Positions 53,279-62,643 are shown, counted from the first letter of the stretch. The stretch: DNA of 64,000 nucleotides from Bacillota bacterium (GCA_023437365.1 JAEZGK010000015.1:1-64000); one strand, 5' to 3'. The notes: generated by a model from the sequence alone, not told the origin. Numbers and translations are program-made.

Positions 53279-54853
53279 ATGGGCAGAAGAAATATTATCT
53301 TATCCGCAGTCATATTTTCACTTTTAATATTCTTTGCGGGAGATGCAGCTACTGCATCAGCTGAGGGAAAAGATAATACCATATGCAAAGGTGTATTCAT
53401 AGATGAAGTCGATGTAAGCGGTATGACCAAAGAACAGGCCGAAGAGGCGGTTGATCAATTTGTCGGCGGTCTTAAGAATAAAGGGATTGCGATCATGGTT
53501 GGAGAGAATGTCGTTTATTCAACTATGGGTGATCTGGGATACCAGGCAGAAGAGAGCGATGGGATCGACCAGGCGCTGGCTCTCGGAAAATCCGGTAATT
53601 TGATCAAGCAGTATAAAGACATGAAGGACATTGAACAGGGAAGTGTAGTATTTCCCTTATCCTTTAGCGTGGATGATCATAAGATAGAGAAGCTGGTATT
53701 GAAAGATGTCAGTGCTTATGATGTCAAGCCTGTGAATGCGAAGCTTTCTCGTGACAACGGTAAATTTGAGTATACAGAGCATATTGTTGGCAGTAAGGTA
53801 AATGTCGATAAGACCACCGAGAAGATCAAAGAAGCGGTGTTGAACTGGAACCGTCAGGATTTGATTGTCGAGGCGGTGGTAGAGGATGACATGCCTGAGT
53901 ATTCGAAGGAAGATGTGGAGCAATGTAAGGATCTGCTTGGAGAGTATACGACAGATTTTTCAACCTCTACTGTTGATCGCGCCGGGAATGTATCGAATGG
54001 AGCAAAACTGATCAATAATACCGTATTATATCCCGGAGATACCTTCTCTGCATATCAATTGCTGACTCCATTTACAAAGGAGAACGGCTATTTTGTTGCG
54101 GGAGCTTATCTGCAGGGTAAAGTAATTGACAGTGTCGGCGGAGGAGCTTGTCAGGTAACAACGACTTTATATAATGCGGTTTTACAGTCAGAGCTTGATG
54201 TTGTTGAGCGCCAGCCGCATTCCATGACCATCAGCTATGTTGATTTATCCAGGGATGCTGCCATCGCAGGAACCTATAAGGATTTTAAATTTAAGAATAA
54301 TACAGATACCCCGATTCTGATCGAAGGCTTAACCAAGGGCAGAAAGATTACCTTTAAAATCTGGGGCAAGGAGTTCAGGGACAGGAAAAACAGAAAGATT
54401 GATTTTGTTACTGTCGTACTTTCTGAGACGCCTCCTCCGAAGGATGAAATCACAAAGGACCCCACTCAGCCGACTACTTATAAGAAGATAACTCAGGCTG
54501 CGCACACCGGATATAAAGCAGAGCTGTATAAGGTGGTTTATGAGAATGGTGTTGAGGTAAGCAGAACCTTAGTCAATAAGAGCAATTATTCCGCAGCTCC
54601 GAAATATATTACAGTCGGTACTAAGAAGGTTGAGGAAGTGGATAAGGAGAAAAAGAAGGACCCGAAAAAGGATACTGCGGAGGATGCCTTGGAGGATACC
54701 GAGGTGGTTGCAGAAGATCCGTTGGAGGAGCTGCCGCCGGAGGAGTTACCGCCGGACGATACAGAGGATGAAACCCAGAATCAGTCTGTGAATTCACATA
54801 ACCTTACGAATCCGGACGGACAGATGCAGGCAGATATCTGGAACGAAGAATAA
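53279..54853 (+). CDS. VanW-family cell-wall protein
   Basis: This 524-residue protein has a signal peptide or membrane anchor (NIILSAVIFSLLIFFAGDAA). A PG-binding-4-type domain (about 40-200) precedes the VanW domain (about 215-345) with FSAYQLLTPFTKENGYF, the signature GGGACQVTTTLYNAVLQ and PHSMTISYVDLSRDAAI. A G5-like or linker region and an acidic Pro/Glu-rich tail follow. VanW proteins bind the cell envelope; their role is unclear, and this is not evidence of vancomycin resistance. The ATG at 53279 is chosen over 53273 by spacing to AAGGAGG. The next gene begins 21 bases later. Confidence 0.88.
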   Translation: MGRRNIILSAVIFSLLIFFAGDAATASAEGKDNTICKGVFIDEVDVSGMTKEQAEEAVDQFVGGLKNKGIAIMVGENVVYSTMGDLGYQAEESDGIDQALALGKSGNLIKQYKDMKDIEQGSVVFPLSFSVDDHKIEKLVLKDVSAYDVKPVNAKLSRDNGKFEYTEHIVGSKVNVDKTTEKIKEAVLNWNRQDLIVEAVVEDDMPEYSKEDVEQCKDLLGEYTTDFSTSTVDRAGNVSNGAKLINNTVLYPGDTFSAYQLLTPFTKENGYFVAGAYLQGKVIDSVGGGACQVTTTLYNAVLQSELDVVERQPHSMTISYVDLSRDAAIAGTYKDFKFKNNTDTPILIEGLTKGRKITFKIWGKEFRDRKNRKIDFVTVVLSETPPPKDEITKDPTQPTTYKKITQAAHTGYKAELYKVVYENGVEVSRTLVNKSNYSAAPKYITVGTKKVEEVDKEKKKDPKKDTAEDALEDTEVVAEDPLEELPPEELPPDDTEDETQNQSVNSHNLTNPDGQMQADIWNEE

Positions 54854-54874
54854 TGAATTGTTTGGAGAGATAAG

Positions 54875-55858
54875 ATGAACCTTGGGAAGATACCGGAGAC
54901 AGTCCTGAAAAGGTCTGTACTGAAGCAGATAGGGCATAGAAGAGAGGAAGTACTGGTGGGTCCCGCTATTGGTGAGGATTGCAGCATACTGGCCTTAGGC
55001 GAGGATGAAGTACTGGTGCTTTCTACAGATCCGATTACCGGAACGGTGCAGGATATCGGTACCCTGGCAGTTCATATTACAGCCAATGATATTGCTTCCA
55101 ACGGAGCAGAGGTCATCGGCATCATGTTAACGATATTATTACCTGACGGGACAGAGGAAGCAGAGCTCCGGACCGCCATGCAGGACATGGAAGCAGTATG
55201 TAAAAAATTAAATATCGAGATAGTCGGTGGACATACCGAGGTCACAAAAGCAGTGAATCAGCCAATCATAACCGTCACCGGGGTTGGTAAGATGAAACGT
55301 GACCATATGATTAAGACGGCAGGAGCAAAACCGGGTCAGGAGATCGTCATGACGAAGTGGGCCGGTCTAGAAGGAACCGCGATTATTGCAGCTGCCAAAG
55401 AAGAAGAGCTCAGAACCAAATACAGTCAAAGCTTCCTGAATGGAGCTAAAAAAATGATTGACTATATCTCTGTCGTGCCGGAAGCGATGATAGCACAAGC
55501 TGCTATGGCGACATCGATGCATGATGTCACGGAAGGCGGAATATTCGGCGCGCTATGGGAAATCGGAGCTGCCTCAAAGGTAGGTCTGGAAGTGGATTTA
55601 AAGAAGATACTTCTGAGACAGGAGACAGTTGAAATATGTGAATTTTATGATATTAATCCTTATATGCTGATATCCAGCGGATGTATGCTGATTATAACAG
55701 ATCGGGCAAACCAGCTAGTGAATGACCTGACAGCAAATGGGATCGCTGCCGCAGTGATAGGACGAATTACGGAAGGTAACGATAGGATCATCATCAATGA
55801 AGAGGAAAAACGTTTTCTGGAGCCTCCGAAGAGCGACGAACTGTATAAAGTAATGTGA
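54875..55858 (+). CDS. HypE-like AIR synthase-related protein
   Basis: This 327-residue PurM/HypE-fold protein has GPAIGEDCSILALGEDEVLV at the start, ANDIASNGAEVIGIMLT (about 64-80), VGGHTEVT (about 115-122) and MHDVTEGGIFGALWEI. The HypE C-terminal cysteine motif used for cyanation is absent and no other hydrogenase-maturation genes lie nearby. A different ATP-using reaction is therefore likely. GGAGAG precedes the ATG. It may be cotranscribed with the VanW gene. Confidence 0.82.
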   Translation: MNLGKIPETVLKRSVLKQIGHRREEVLVGPAIGEDCSILALGEDEVLVLSTDPITGTVQDIGTLAVHITANDIASNGAEVIGIMLTILLPDGTEEAELRTAMQDMEAVCKKLNIEIVGGHTEVTKAVNQPIITVTGVGKMKRDHMIKTAGAKPGQEIVMTKWAGLEGTAIIAAAKEEELRTKYSQSFLNGAKKMIDYISVVPEAMIAQAAMATSMHDVTEGGIFGALWEIGAASKVGLEVDLKKILLRQETVEICEFYDINPYMLISSGCMLIITDRANQLVNDLTANGIAAAVIGRITEGNDRIIINEEEKRFLEPPKSDELYKVM

Positions 55859-55947
55859 GCAGGTATGGTATAGGCTGAAGCTATGGATTGTGTATCATAT
55901 ACATGGCGTATAGCAATATGAAGTCAGGGAAAAGTGAGGATTCTGGG

Positions 55948-56430
55948 ATGAGAGAAAAAATCTTAACTGCGATAGACAAGAACAGCAAAATTTCAGTTGC
56001 TGACCTTGCAATTATGTTAGGCAGCACAGAAAAAGAAGTGGCTGATGCAATCAGGCAGATGGAAGAGGAAACCATCATCTGCGGTTATCCAACCCTGATT
56101 AATTGGGATAAGGTAGAATGTGAAAGAGTTACAGCCTTGATCGAGCTCAAGGTAACGCCGCAAAGAGGACTAGGCTTTGATAAGATCGCGGAGCGTATCT
56201 ATCAATTTGATGAGGTGCAATCCGTGTATCTGATGTCAGGAGGCTTTGACCTGACGGTTATCCTGGAAGGTAAAACCATGAGAGAGGTAGCTAATTTCGT
56301 ATCTGAGAAGCTTGCACCGATGGAAGCTATCTTAAGCACTGCAACTCATTTTGTATTAAAGAAATACAAGGAGCATGGGCTGCCGCTTGTTCAAATAAAA
56401 CAAGACGAAAGGATGCTGATTACACCTTGA
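55948..56430 (+). CDS. Lrp/AsnC-family transcriptional regulator
   Basis: This 160-residue protein has an N-terminal HTH (REKILTAIDKNSKISVADLA, about 2-60) and a C-terminal RAM domain (VTALIELKVTP, VYLMSGGFDLTVILEGKT). I chose the ATG at 55948, with GTGAGGA upstream; the frame extends to 55888 but that part has no ribosome binding site. It overlaps the next gene by 4 bases, so it likely controls, or is coexpressed with, the aminotransferase. Confidence 0.88.
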   Translation: MREKILTAIDKNSKISVADLAIMLGSTEKEVADAIRQMEEETIICGYPTLINWDKVECERVTALIELKVTPQRGLGFDKIAERIYQFDEVQSVYLMSGGFDLTVILEGKTMREVANFVSEKLAPMEAILSTATHFVLKKYKEHGLPLVQIKQDERMLITP

Positions 56431-57605
56431 GAAATCCGTTAGCAAAGACTGTTGTTGACATGCCGCCTTCTGGAATACGTAAATTCTTTGATATCGTCAG
56501 TGAGATGAAGGATGCGATTTCACTCGGTGTCGGTGAACCTGATTTTGATACACCCTGGCATATTCGTGAGGAGGGCATCTATTCCCTTGAAAAGGGAAGA
56601 ACCTTCTATACCTCCAATGCAGGCTTGAAGGAATTGAAGCTGGAGATCTGCAATTATCTATCGCGCCGTTTCAATCTGAGTTATGATTATAATAAAGAGG
56701 TTATGGTAACTGTCGGCGGGAGCGAGGCAATCGACATTGCTCTTCGAGCTATGCTGGAACCAGGGGATGAGGTGTTGATTCCCCAGCCCTGCTATGTATC
56801 CTATCATCCCTGTACCGTACTTGCAGGAGGAACACCGGTGGTTATTGAGCTTCAGGGAAAAAACGATTTTAAGCTTACCAGGGAGGAGCTTCTGGAAGCG
56901 ATTACCGAGAAATCCAAGATTTTGATTCTTGCCTTCCCGAACAACCCTACCGGTGCTATCATGAATCAAGAGGATCTTGCCCAGCTGGTGGATATCATCA
57001 TAGAGAAGGATCTGATTGTGATATCCGACGAGATATATTCAGAACTTACTTACGAACAAAAGCATGTATCTATCGCTTCCTTCCCCGGAATGAAGGAACG
57101 AACCATTGTAATTAACGGTTTTTCGAAATCCTATGCTATGACAGGCTGGAGACTGGGTTATGCTGCAGGACCGGCTCTCATTCTTGAGCAGATGATTAAG
57201 ATTCATCAATTTTCTATTATGTGTGCTCCGACCACCAGTCAATATGCTGGATTAGAAGCCGTTAAGAATGGTGATTCCGATGTGGAGATGATGCGGGATG
57301 CTTATGATAAAAGACGCAGATATGTAGTTCATTCTCTGCGTGCCATGGGACTGGAGTGCTTTGAGCCTTATGGCGCATTTTATGTATTTCCATGCATAAA
57401 AAGTTTGGGTATGACCTCGGACGAATTTGCTACAAAGCTGTTAATGGAGGAAAAGGTTGCTGTGGTTCCGGGTACGGCCTTTGGTGCTTGTGGAGAAGGC
57501 TATCTTCGTATCTCCTATGCGTATTCGCTAGAGAGTTTGAAAATTGCGCTGGAAAGAATGGCAAATTTTGTAGAAAATTACAGAAAATCGAAATATTTTG
57601 AGTAA
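56427..57605 (+). CDS. PLP-dependent class I/II aminotransferase
   Basis: This 392-residue fold-type I enzyme has NNPTGAIMNQED (about 172-183), SDEIYSELTYE and the PLP lysine in GFSKSYAMTGWRLGY (about 231-245). It resembles aspartate/aromatic aminotransferases of the PatA type; the amino acid pair is unknown. The start is TTG 56427, inside the Lrp gene's stop region (TTGA overlap). The Lrp-aminotransferase pair is common in Firmicutes. Confidence 0.9.
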   Translation: MRNPLAKTVVDMPPSGIRKFFDIVSEMKDAISLGVGEPDFDTPWHIREEGIYSLEKGRTFYTSNAGLKELKLEICNYLSRRFNLSYDYNKEVMVTVGGSEAIDIALRAMLEPGDEVLIPQPCYVSYHPCTVLAGGTPVVIELQGKNDFKLTREELLEAITEKSKILILAFPNNPTGAIMNQEDLAQLVDIIIEKDLIVISDEIYSELTYEQKHVSIASFPGMKERTIVINGFSKSYAMTGWRLGYAAGPALILEQMIKIHQFSIMCAPTTSQYAGLEAVKNGDSDVEMMRDAYDKRRRYVVHSLRAMGLECFEPYGAFYVFPCIKSLGMTSDEFATKLLMEEKVAVVPGTAFGACGEGYLRISYAYSLESLKIALERMANFVENYRKSKYFE

Positions 57606-57665
57606 AAGTTGAATTATAAATATGATTGTGATAAAATGTTTGTAAGACACATAGGAGGTGATCGA

Positions 57666-58136
57666 ATGGCCAATGTTAACGCTGACCACATTAATCCGTT
57701 TTTAATGGCTTCAACAAAAATCTTGAAGGAAATGTGTTTTGTAGATGCTAAAGTTGGAAAGCCATACATAAAAAATCCTGCATTTTTTGATAAAACACTT
57801 ATCATATTAATAGGTTTTACCGGCGAAATGCGCGGTCAGGCTATGATAGCTTTTGAGAATTCTATTGCCTGTGATATTGCATCTAAGATGATGATGATGC
57901 CAGTTCTGGAAATGGATGACTTAGCTAAGAGTGCTATCAGTGAACTTGGTAACATGATAATGGGAAATACAGCTACCATATTCTCGACAAAGGGCATTGG
58001 TATTGATATAACACCACCAACTGTAGGCAACGGAACGGTTACCTTCAGCGCCACCTATGCACATAATATCTGCGTACCATTGACATATGAAGAAAATAAG
58101 ACAATAGAGATTCATATAGCGATTAAAGGTGATTAA
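57666..58136 (+). CDS. cheX: CheX-family chemotaxis phosphatase
   Basis: This 156-residue CheC/CheX/FliY-type protein dephosphorylates CheY-P. The catalytic ExxN motif is in AISELGNMIMGNTATIF. The N-terminal NADHINPFLMASTKILKEM is typical of CheX. The ATG at 57666 follows TAGGAGGTGATCG, an excellent ribosome binding site; the frame from 57609 is not needed. No other chemotaxis gene is in the window. A short terminator overlaps its stop codon. Confidence 0.9.
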   Translation: MANVNADHINPFLMASTKILKEMCFVDAKVGKPYIKNPAFFDKTLIILIGFTGEMRGQAMIAFENSIACDIASKMMMMPVLEMDDLAKSAISELGNMIMGNTATIFSTKGIGIDITPPTVGNGTVTFSATYAHNICVPLTYEENKTIEIHIAIKGD

Positions 58137-58148
58137 TTCACCTTTTTT
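58125..58148 (+). terminator. Terminator overlapping the cheX stop
   Basis: AAAGGTGA-TTAAT-TCACCTTTTTT; the stop codon lies in the stem and loop. Confidence 0.75.
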
Positions 58149-58189
58149 CTTTGCAGAAAAATAGTATTGATTGAAATGAGGATAGTGGA

Positions 58190-58687
58190 ATGAACATCGT
58201 TTTATTGGAACCGGAAATTCCGGCAAATACCGGGAATATTGGTAGAACCTGTGTGGCTACCGGAACCAGATTGCATCTGATTAAACCACTGGGCTTTCGA
58301 CTGGATGAGAAGGAGATCAGACGTGCCGGGCTGGACTACTGGAAGGACTTGGACATCACTGTGTATAATAACTATAAGGAATTTGTAGAGAAGAACCCGG
58401 GTGCAAAGCTCTATATGGCAACGACAAAAGCACAGCATTCCTATACTCATGTTGAGTATGAGCCTGACTGCTATATCATGTTCGGAAAGGAAAGTGCTGG
58501 AATTCCGGAGGAATTACTGATTGCCAATAAGGAAAACACCATCCGTATTCCGATGATTGGGGATATACGGTCCCTGAACCTGGGCAATTCCGTGGCTATC
58601 ATCCTTTATGAAGCCCTAAGACAGAATAACTTCGAGGGCATGCGGATGGAAGGGCAGCTACACCGCTATAAGTGGGAGGAAGTATAA
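58190..58687 (+). CDS. trmL: tRNA (cytidine/uridine-34-2'-O)-methyltransferase
   Basis: This 165-residue SPOUT-class enzyme (TrmL/CspR) methylates the wobble ribose of tRNA-Leu. N-terminal VLLEPEIPANTGNIGRTC, the knot motifs MFGKESAGIPEELL (about 103-116) and IRSLNLGNSVAIILYEALRQ (in part) are all present. There is no TRAM or substrate extension, as expected for TrmL. It lies 53 bases after cheX, beyond a terminator, and is the last plus-strand gene. Confidence 0.95.
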   Translation: MNIVLLEPEIPANTGNIGRTCVATGTRLHLIKPLGFRLDEKEIRRAGLDYWKDLDITVYNNYKEFVEKNPGAKLYMATTKAQHSYTHVEYEPDCYIMFGKESAGIPEELLIANKENTIRIPMIGDIRSLNLGNSVAIILYEALRQNNFEGMRMEGQLHRYKWEEV

Positions 58688-58706
58688 GGCTGGGCATGGT
58701 ATTAGC

Positions 58707-58744
58707 AAAGGATAGATATGTTAATAAAGGATAGATATGTTAAC
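58707..58744 (+). repeat. Two tandem copies of a 19-base unit
   Basis: AAAGGATAGATATGTTAAT (58707-58725) and AAAGGATAGATATGTTAAC (58726-58744), one difference, then AAAGGG as a start of a third. Confidence 0.75.
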
Positions 58745-58787
58745 AAAGGGAAGATGAATATTAAAATAGTAATTTTAACAAAGGGAC

Positions 58788-59072
58788 GGATACGCCCGAA
58801 CCGGGTTGAATATGGTATCGTGAAGTCCGTGCTTTGTAATCTGTTGTACCAGGCGGTTCTCAGCTAATAGAATGAATTGGGATATTGATATCGATTATTT
58901 TACAGGCCGGTGCATATGGACCTCCGTGTCCAATGCACCTAAATCCGCCCTCCATGGCGGATTTTCCTTTTGTTACGTACAATTCATTCTCTGAGCTGAG
59001 AGCTGCAGGTACAACTACGATTACAGCACAAGGCCTTCACGATACCATACTCAACCCAGACCGGGCGTATCC
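58788..59072 (-). ncRNA. Candidate structured RNA or repeat element, 285-base palindrome
   Basis: The two halves, 58788-58879 and 58980-59072, pair over about 60 positions: GGATACGCCCG ends, then GGTTGA-TATGGTATCGTGAAG, GTGCT, GTAATC, TTGTACC, TCTCAGCT and AGAATGAATTG. In the outer 41 positions five pairs fail on the plus strand, and three of them (A-C, C-A, A-C) become U-G or G-U on the minus strand. Two hairpins sit in the centre: 58909-58939 (GGTGCAT arms) and 58941-58964 (AAATCCGCC arms, perfect). The minus strand is therefore the likely RNA. No known family was recognised. Confidence 0.5.
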
Positions 59073-59246
59073 TGTTTTTGAAATATATATATGAATTTGG
59101 GTTTATATAGTTCGGGTGTTCTCATATTCATTTATTCTATATGGTCAGTAATACACTAACAGAAACCATATGAATAGGTAGTGATGTCCTCTTACACTTC
59201 GGATACGAGGAGTAATAAGACAGCTATTTAATCATAGGGTACGATT

Positions 59247-59921
59247 TTATAAGTACTCTTCTTTTAGCTTCTGGAGAATTTTTATGGAAGCTTCGTTCAC
59301 AAAATAATCCATCTCTTTTTCACTTAAGTAGACGTATTCCCGGTCTAGATTATCCCTCATATTACTATAAAAGCTCGTAATATATGCCCTTTTCTTATCA
59401 AATGCATCAGTGCTGAAAAAAGATAGATACTCGTTGCGGAAGCCTAGTGCACTGTTATAGATAGAAAATGCCCTGAAATCAGGGTTGTTTCTAATATACA
59501 AAAAATCTAGGTCATACCAGTCTTTTTTTAATGTCCAGACCCACTCAGTTCTGTCTTTATCATATAGTGATTTGAATTTATGCATGCTAGGGCGGACGAT
59601 TAGATCACACCACATCATATCAGTGATCAGGTGTGTTAGGTAACCTAGAAAAAAGGATATTTGCCCATTATTATATTGCTTTCTTTGCGTTGTTAGTAAA
59701 AACTGATTTACATACTCCTTCAAATGAATATCTTTCAAACCGTCAGTATCAGTGGTTTTAAAATGCGATACATCACCACTGGGAGTAAAAGCGGACCAGT
59801 CCTCGTTGGGAACTCCACTGTCCGGAGCGATATTTCCTACGATAAATTCTGTAGAGGAAAGCTCAGGCAGTTCATCCAATATGTTGTCAGCGATGCGCAG
59901 ATGTACCATCCAGGAAGCCAT
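59247..59921 (-). CDS. Zinc-dependent phospholipase C-like protein
   Basis: This 224-residue protein of the Zn_dep_PLPC type (PF00882) has an N-terminal MASWMVHLRIADNILDELP with an early Trp-His, GNIAPDSGVPNEDW, and a metal-type helix FFLGYLTHLITDMMWCD (His and Asp ligands). There is no signal peptide, unlike secreted clostridial alpha-toxins, so it is a cytosolic relative of unknown substrate rather than a toxin. The ATG at 59919-59921 is preceded by AAGGGG; the frame from 59945 is not preferred. Confidence 0.75.
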   Translation of the reverse strand: MASWMVHLRIADNILDELPELSSTEFIVGNIAPDSGVPNEDWSAFTPSGDVSHFKTTDTDGLKDIHLKEYVNQFLLTTQRKQYNNGQISFFLGYLTHLITDMMWCDLIVRPSMHKFKSLYDKDRTEWVWTLKKDWYDLDFLYIRNNPDFRAFSIYNSALGFRNEYLSFFSTDAFDKKRAYITSFYSNMRDNLDREYVYLSEKEMDYFVNEASIKILQKLKEEYL

Positions 59922-59995
59922 GTTGTTACCCCTTTCAATAAACATGTTTTATGCGAACACCTTAGAACAAAGGTATGCTAGAGTATATATTGTCG

Positions 59996-61078
59996 TTATT
60001 TAGATATATTTTTCTTCTGGTACTTCATACCGAAGAGGATGCAGGCCGGTTTTATTCGGCGGAGAAGCTCATAGGTAAGCAGGGTTAGTAGAAAGGTTAC
60101 AGCTGTGATGAGGAGGAATTGCAGCCATGTGATGTGTACTGTCTTCAGGGTGAAGTAGCCGATGATGACCAGGATCGACTGGTGGAAGTAATAGATGGGA
60201 AAGGCAGCATTTGAAAAGTAGTCGGTCAGCCTGTTGGAGCTGTTCAGATATCTTCTGCCCCATCCCAGAATAGCCAGGATACCAAACCAGGTGATCATAC
60301 GCTGTTCGATATCCCAGAGGAGGGTGTCCCCGTACCCGGTGAAGCAGATAATAAATCGGAGAAGGTAGGCTGCCATAAACAGACACAGTAGCTGTACTCG
60401 ATTTTTCTCGAGCTTATCCTGTACCCGGTCATCGCTCAACAGGAAATAGCCGAGAGCAAAGCAGGTGGCGAATTCAGTAAGGCTCTTCCCCCCAATCTCT
60501 AGAATAGGAGCACATACCAATAGGATCAGAAACAGTGGCAGGAGTTTACCGACTGTAATCCTATCACTGTTAAGCTTCTTAGAGCTTTTTTGGTATTGCT
60601 TCATGAACGGCAGAAGTACCATGGAGATGACGAACAGGTATAGGATAAACCAAAGGTGACCGGGGGTAAAACCTCCATCCTGACCGGTCAGATAAGTAAA
60701 ACGTGTGAAGAAGATCTTATAATGTTCGAAATATCCACCGGAATATCCGTTATAGAAGATATCGGCTATGTAGGACTGCACGGGGATGATGAATACCAGC
60801 CCGGCAAGCAAAGGTAGAAGCAATTTGCTTACTCTTTCCTTGGCATAGGCAGCAGCGGACCGACGCTGCAAGGCATAATAAGAGGAGATGCCCGCAACGG
60901 TAAAGAGCAGATACATCCACCAGGGCCATACGATACCGGTGAATTGGCTGGCGAGCTCTGATGGCTTCTCTGTGACATAGAAAAGCTCACCCCAGTTGTT
61001 GTAAATCATACAGGTATGATATGGAATGAGCAGAAGAATACATAGGATTCTGATGTTATCAATATATTTGATTCTCAT
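59996..61078 (-). CDS. Acyltransferase 3 family membrane protein
   Basis: This 360-residue protein has about ten membrane helices. The Acyl_transf_3 family start is RIKYIDNIRILCILLLIPYH, with the conserved His near residue 20, and the second conserved region is GHLWFILYLFVISMVLL. Such proteins O-acetylate or otherwise acylate cell-surface sugars. I use the ATG at 61076-61078, with GGAGAT upstream; the longer frame to 61159 lacks a ribosome binding site. The acceptor is unknown. Confidence 0.85.
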   Translation of the reverse strand: MRIKYIDNIRILCILLLIPYHTCMIYNNWGELFYVTEKPSELASQFTGIVWPWWMYLLFTVAGISSYYALQRRSAAAYAKERVSKLLLPLLAGLVFIIPVQSYIADIFYNGYSGGYFEHYKIFFTRFTYLTGQDGGFTPGHLWFILYLFVISMVLLPFMKQYQKSSKKLNSDRITVGKLLPLFLILLVCAPILEIGGKSLTEFATCFALGYFLLSDDRVQDKLEKNRVQLLCLFMAAYLLRFIICFTGYGDTLLWDIEQRMITWFGILAILGWGRRYLNSSNRLTDYFSNAAFPIYYFHQSILVIIGYFTLKTVHITWLQFLLITAVTFLLTLLTYELLRRIKPACILFGMKYQKKNISK

Positions 61079-61153
61079 AGGTTTTCTATCTCCAAATAAT
61101 GTATAATATTTACTTGCTCTACGCATTTTTTGGACCAAAGGGCTTACGCAGTA

Positions 61154-61197
61154 ATGCACTCCCTCTTCACGGAATGTGCATTCTGTACGGAGTGCAT
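61154..61197. repeat. Hairpin between acyltransferase and kinase genes
   Basis: ATGCACTCC (61154-61162) pairs with 61189-61197, and GAATGTGCATTC lies in the loop. There is no T run, so terminator function for the kinase operon is uncertain. Confidence 0.35.
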
Positions 61198-61213
61198 GGA
61201 TGGGATTTTTGCT

Positions 61214-62623
61214 TTATTCGGATGCCTTAGTTAAGGAGAAGATAAATTCTGTGCCTACTCCCTCTGTACTGATGACATTGATATTCTCGTTATGTGCTTG
61301 AATGATTTCTCTCGTAATGGAAAGGCCAAGACCGGTTCCCCGCTTATCCTTACCACGGGAGACATCCGTCTTATAAAAGCGTTCCCAGATCTTCTTTATG
61401 GAGTCCTTAGGAATACCGATGCCATAATCCTTAACAGAGACGAATATCTTTTCACCTTTTTCTTCGGTACTCACCTTAATTTTTGAATTAGCATGACTGA
61501 ATTTGATTGCATTATCAATTAGGTTGTAGAGCACCTGTTGAATTTTACCTACATCGGCCTCGACCATAGTTTGCTTGGAAGAGAAGACAAGATTTAGCGT
61601 AATCTTCTTCTCGCGGCAGGAGCCTTCAAAAGATTCAGCAGTACGTTTGATGATGTTATTGATATCAAAGGTGGTTATGTCCAGGAAGGTTCCGTGATTC
61701 TCAAAGCTGTTCAATTCCAATAGTCCGGAGGTAAGCTTGGTCAGCCGATCTGTTTCAAACAGAATGATATTTAAATATTTATCCTGCATATCATGCGGGA
61801 TGGTACCGTCCATGATGGCAGTTGCATAGCCTTTGATGGAGGTCAAAGGAGAGCGGAAATCATGAGAGATATTTGCCACGAATTTCTTCTGATAGTCATC
61901 CAGCTTGCTGAGCTCGCCTGCCATATACGAGATGGCTGCTCCGAGGTCGCGGTATTCACTGAGACCCTTCAGTATTAAGGCATAATTATAATTGCCGGAG
62001 GAGTATTCCTTGGCAGCTTTCATCAGATTCTTCAGGGGGACAGCAGTAATGTAATAGATGTATATGAAGATGAAGAAAAACAAGGCTAAAAATATAAGAA
62101 AACAGATATTGATTACATCCATATAATAAAGGGATTGGAAATTGATACCCTGATGAGAGGTGTGGAGAACGATATATCCGCGTACCCTGGTATTATAGAT
62201 GATGGGGTGGGTCAGACTCATCATAGGCTCGGAAAAGACACCCTCAATATGGTTATTCTCGGAGTTGGCCATTTCCATAAAGACCGGATCGATCTTATTG
62301 ATATTTCTTCCGACGATATTATTCGTGTCAGAGGAATCAGCGATGATGTTACCGCTGGAGTTGACGATCCAAACGCGGATGTCCAGAAAGGTATCAATGG
62401 ATTTCAGCTGAAGGGTCAGATTATTCAGAGACATAGTCTCATCAAAAAAGGTCGACATATACTCGGAATCTATCAGCTTAGCCTCCCGCATCATCAGATC
62501 TACCTTATCCTTCTTAAGCTTTTGAACCAGCAGGTTTGCACCATAGGTATTCAGTAACAGAAAAATCATCACTCCTGAGAGGAGATAACATATCATCAAT
62601 CTGGACCAAATAGTCTTTCTCAT
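61214..62623 (-). CDS. Sensor histidine kinase
   Basis: This 469-residue membrane kinase has helix 1 (about 8-28), an extracytoplasmic sensor region (about 30-165) and helix 2 (CFLIFLALFFFIFIYIYYI, about 172-190). HAMP, HisKA (FVANISHDFRSPLTSIKG, phospho-His in SHDFRSP) and HATPase_c follow with N box NLIDNAIKFSHA, G1 DYGIGIP and G2 GTGLGLS. It is classic orthodox architecture and pairs with the response regulator 20 bases upstream. The signal is unknown. Confidence 0.93.
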   Translation of the reverse strand: MRKTIWSRLMICYLLSGVMIFLLLNTYGANLLVQKLKKDKVDLMMREAKLIDSEYMSTFFDETMSLNNLTLQLKSIDTFLDIRVWIVNSSGNIIADSSDTNNIVGRNINKIDPVFMEMANSENNHIEGVFSEPMMSLTHPIIYNTRVRGYIVLHTSHQGINFQSLYYMDVINICFLIFLALFFFIFIYIYYITAVPLKNLMKAAKEYSSGNYNYALILKGLSEYRDLGAAISYMAGELSKLDDYQKKFVANISHDFRSPLTSIKGYATAIMDGTIPHDMQDKYLNIILFETDRLTKLTSGLLELNSFENHGTFLDITTFDINNIIKRTAESFEGSCREKKITLNLVFSSKQTMVEADVGKIQQVLYNLIDNAIKFSHANSKIKVSTEEKGEKIFVSVKDYGIGIPKDSIKKIWERFYKTDVSRGKDKRGTGLGLSITREIIQAHNENINVISTEGVGTEFIFSLTKASE

Positions 62624-62643
62624 GGCACATCCCTACCCTTCTA

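Larger units (their letters stand above)
58688..59246. other. Non-coding region with a giant palindrome
   Basis: Contains a 19-base tandem repeat (58707-58744), the 285-base palindrome (58788-59072) and AT-rich sequence to 59246. An ORF within it (58885-59094, plus) is judged spurious. Confidence 0.6.

Noticed and set aside
53279..54853. VanW as a sign of a vancomycin-resistance cluster
   Set aside because: No vanH, vanA/B-type ligase, vanX or vanRS is nearby. VanW-domain proteins are common in sporulating clostridia.
54875..55858. Hydrogenase maturation gene hypE
   Set aside because: It lacks the C-terminal Cys motif and has no hyp neighbours; the AIR-synthase-like fold alone is not enough.
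58885..59094. 69-codon ORF inside the 285-base palindrome
   Set aside because: It follows the palindrome and its hairpins, has no ribosome binding site, and its composition reflects the inverted repeat.
59247..59921. Phospholipase C toxin
   Set aside because: The protein lacks a signal peptide and the C2-like domain of clostridial alpha-toxin; only the family fold is shared.
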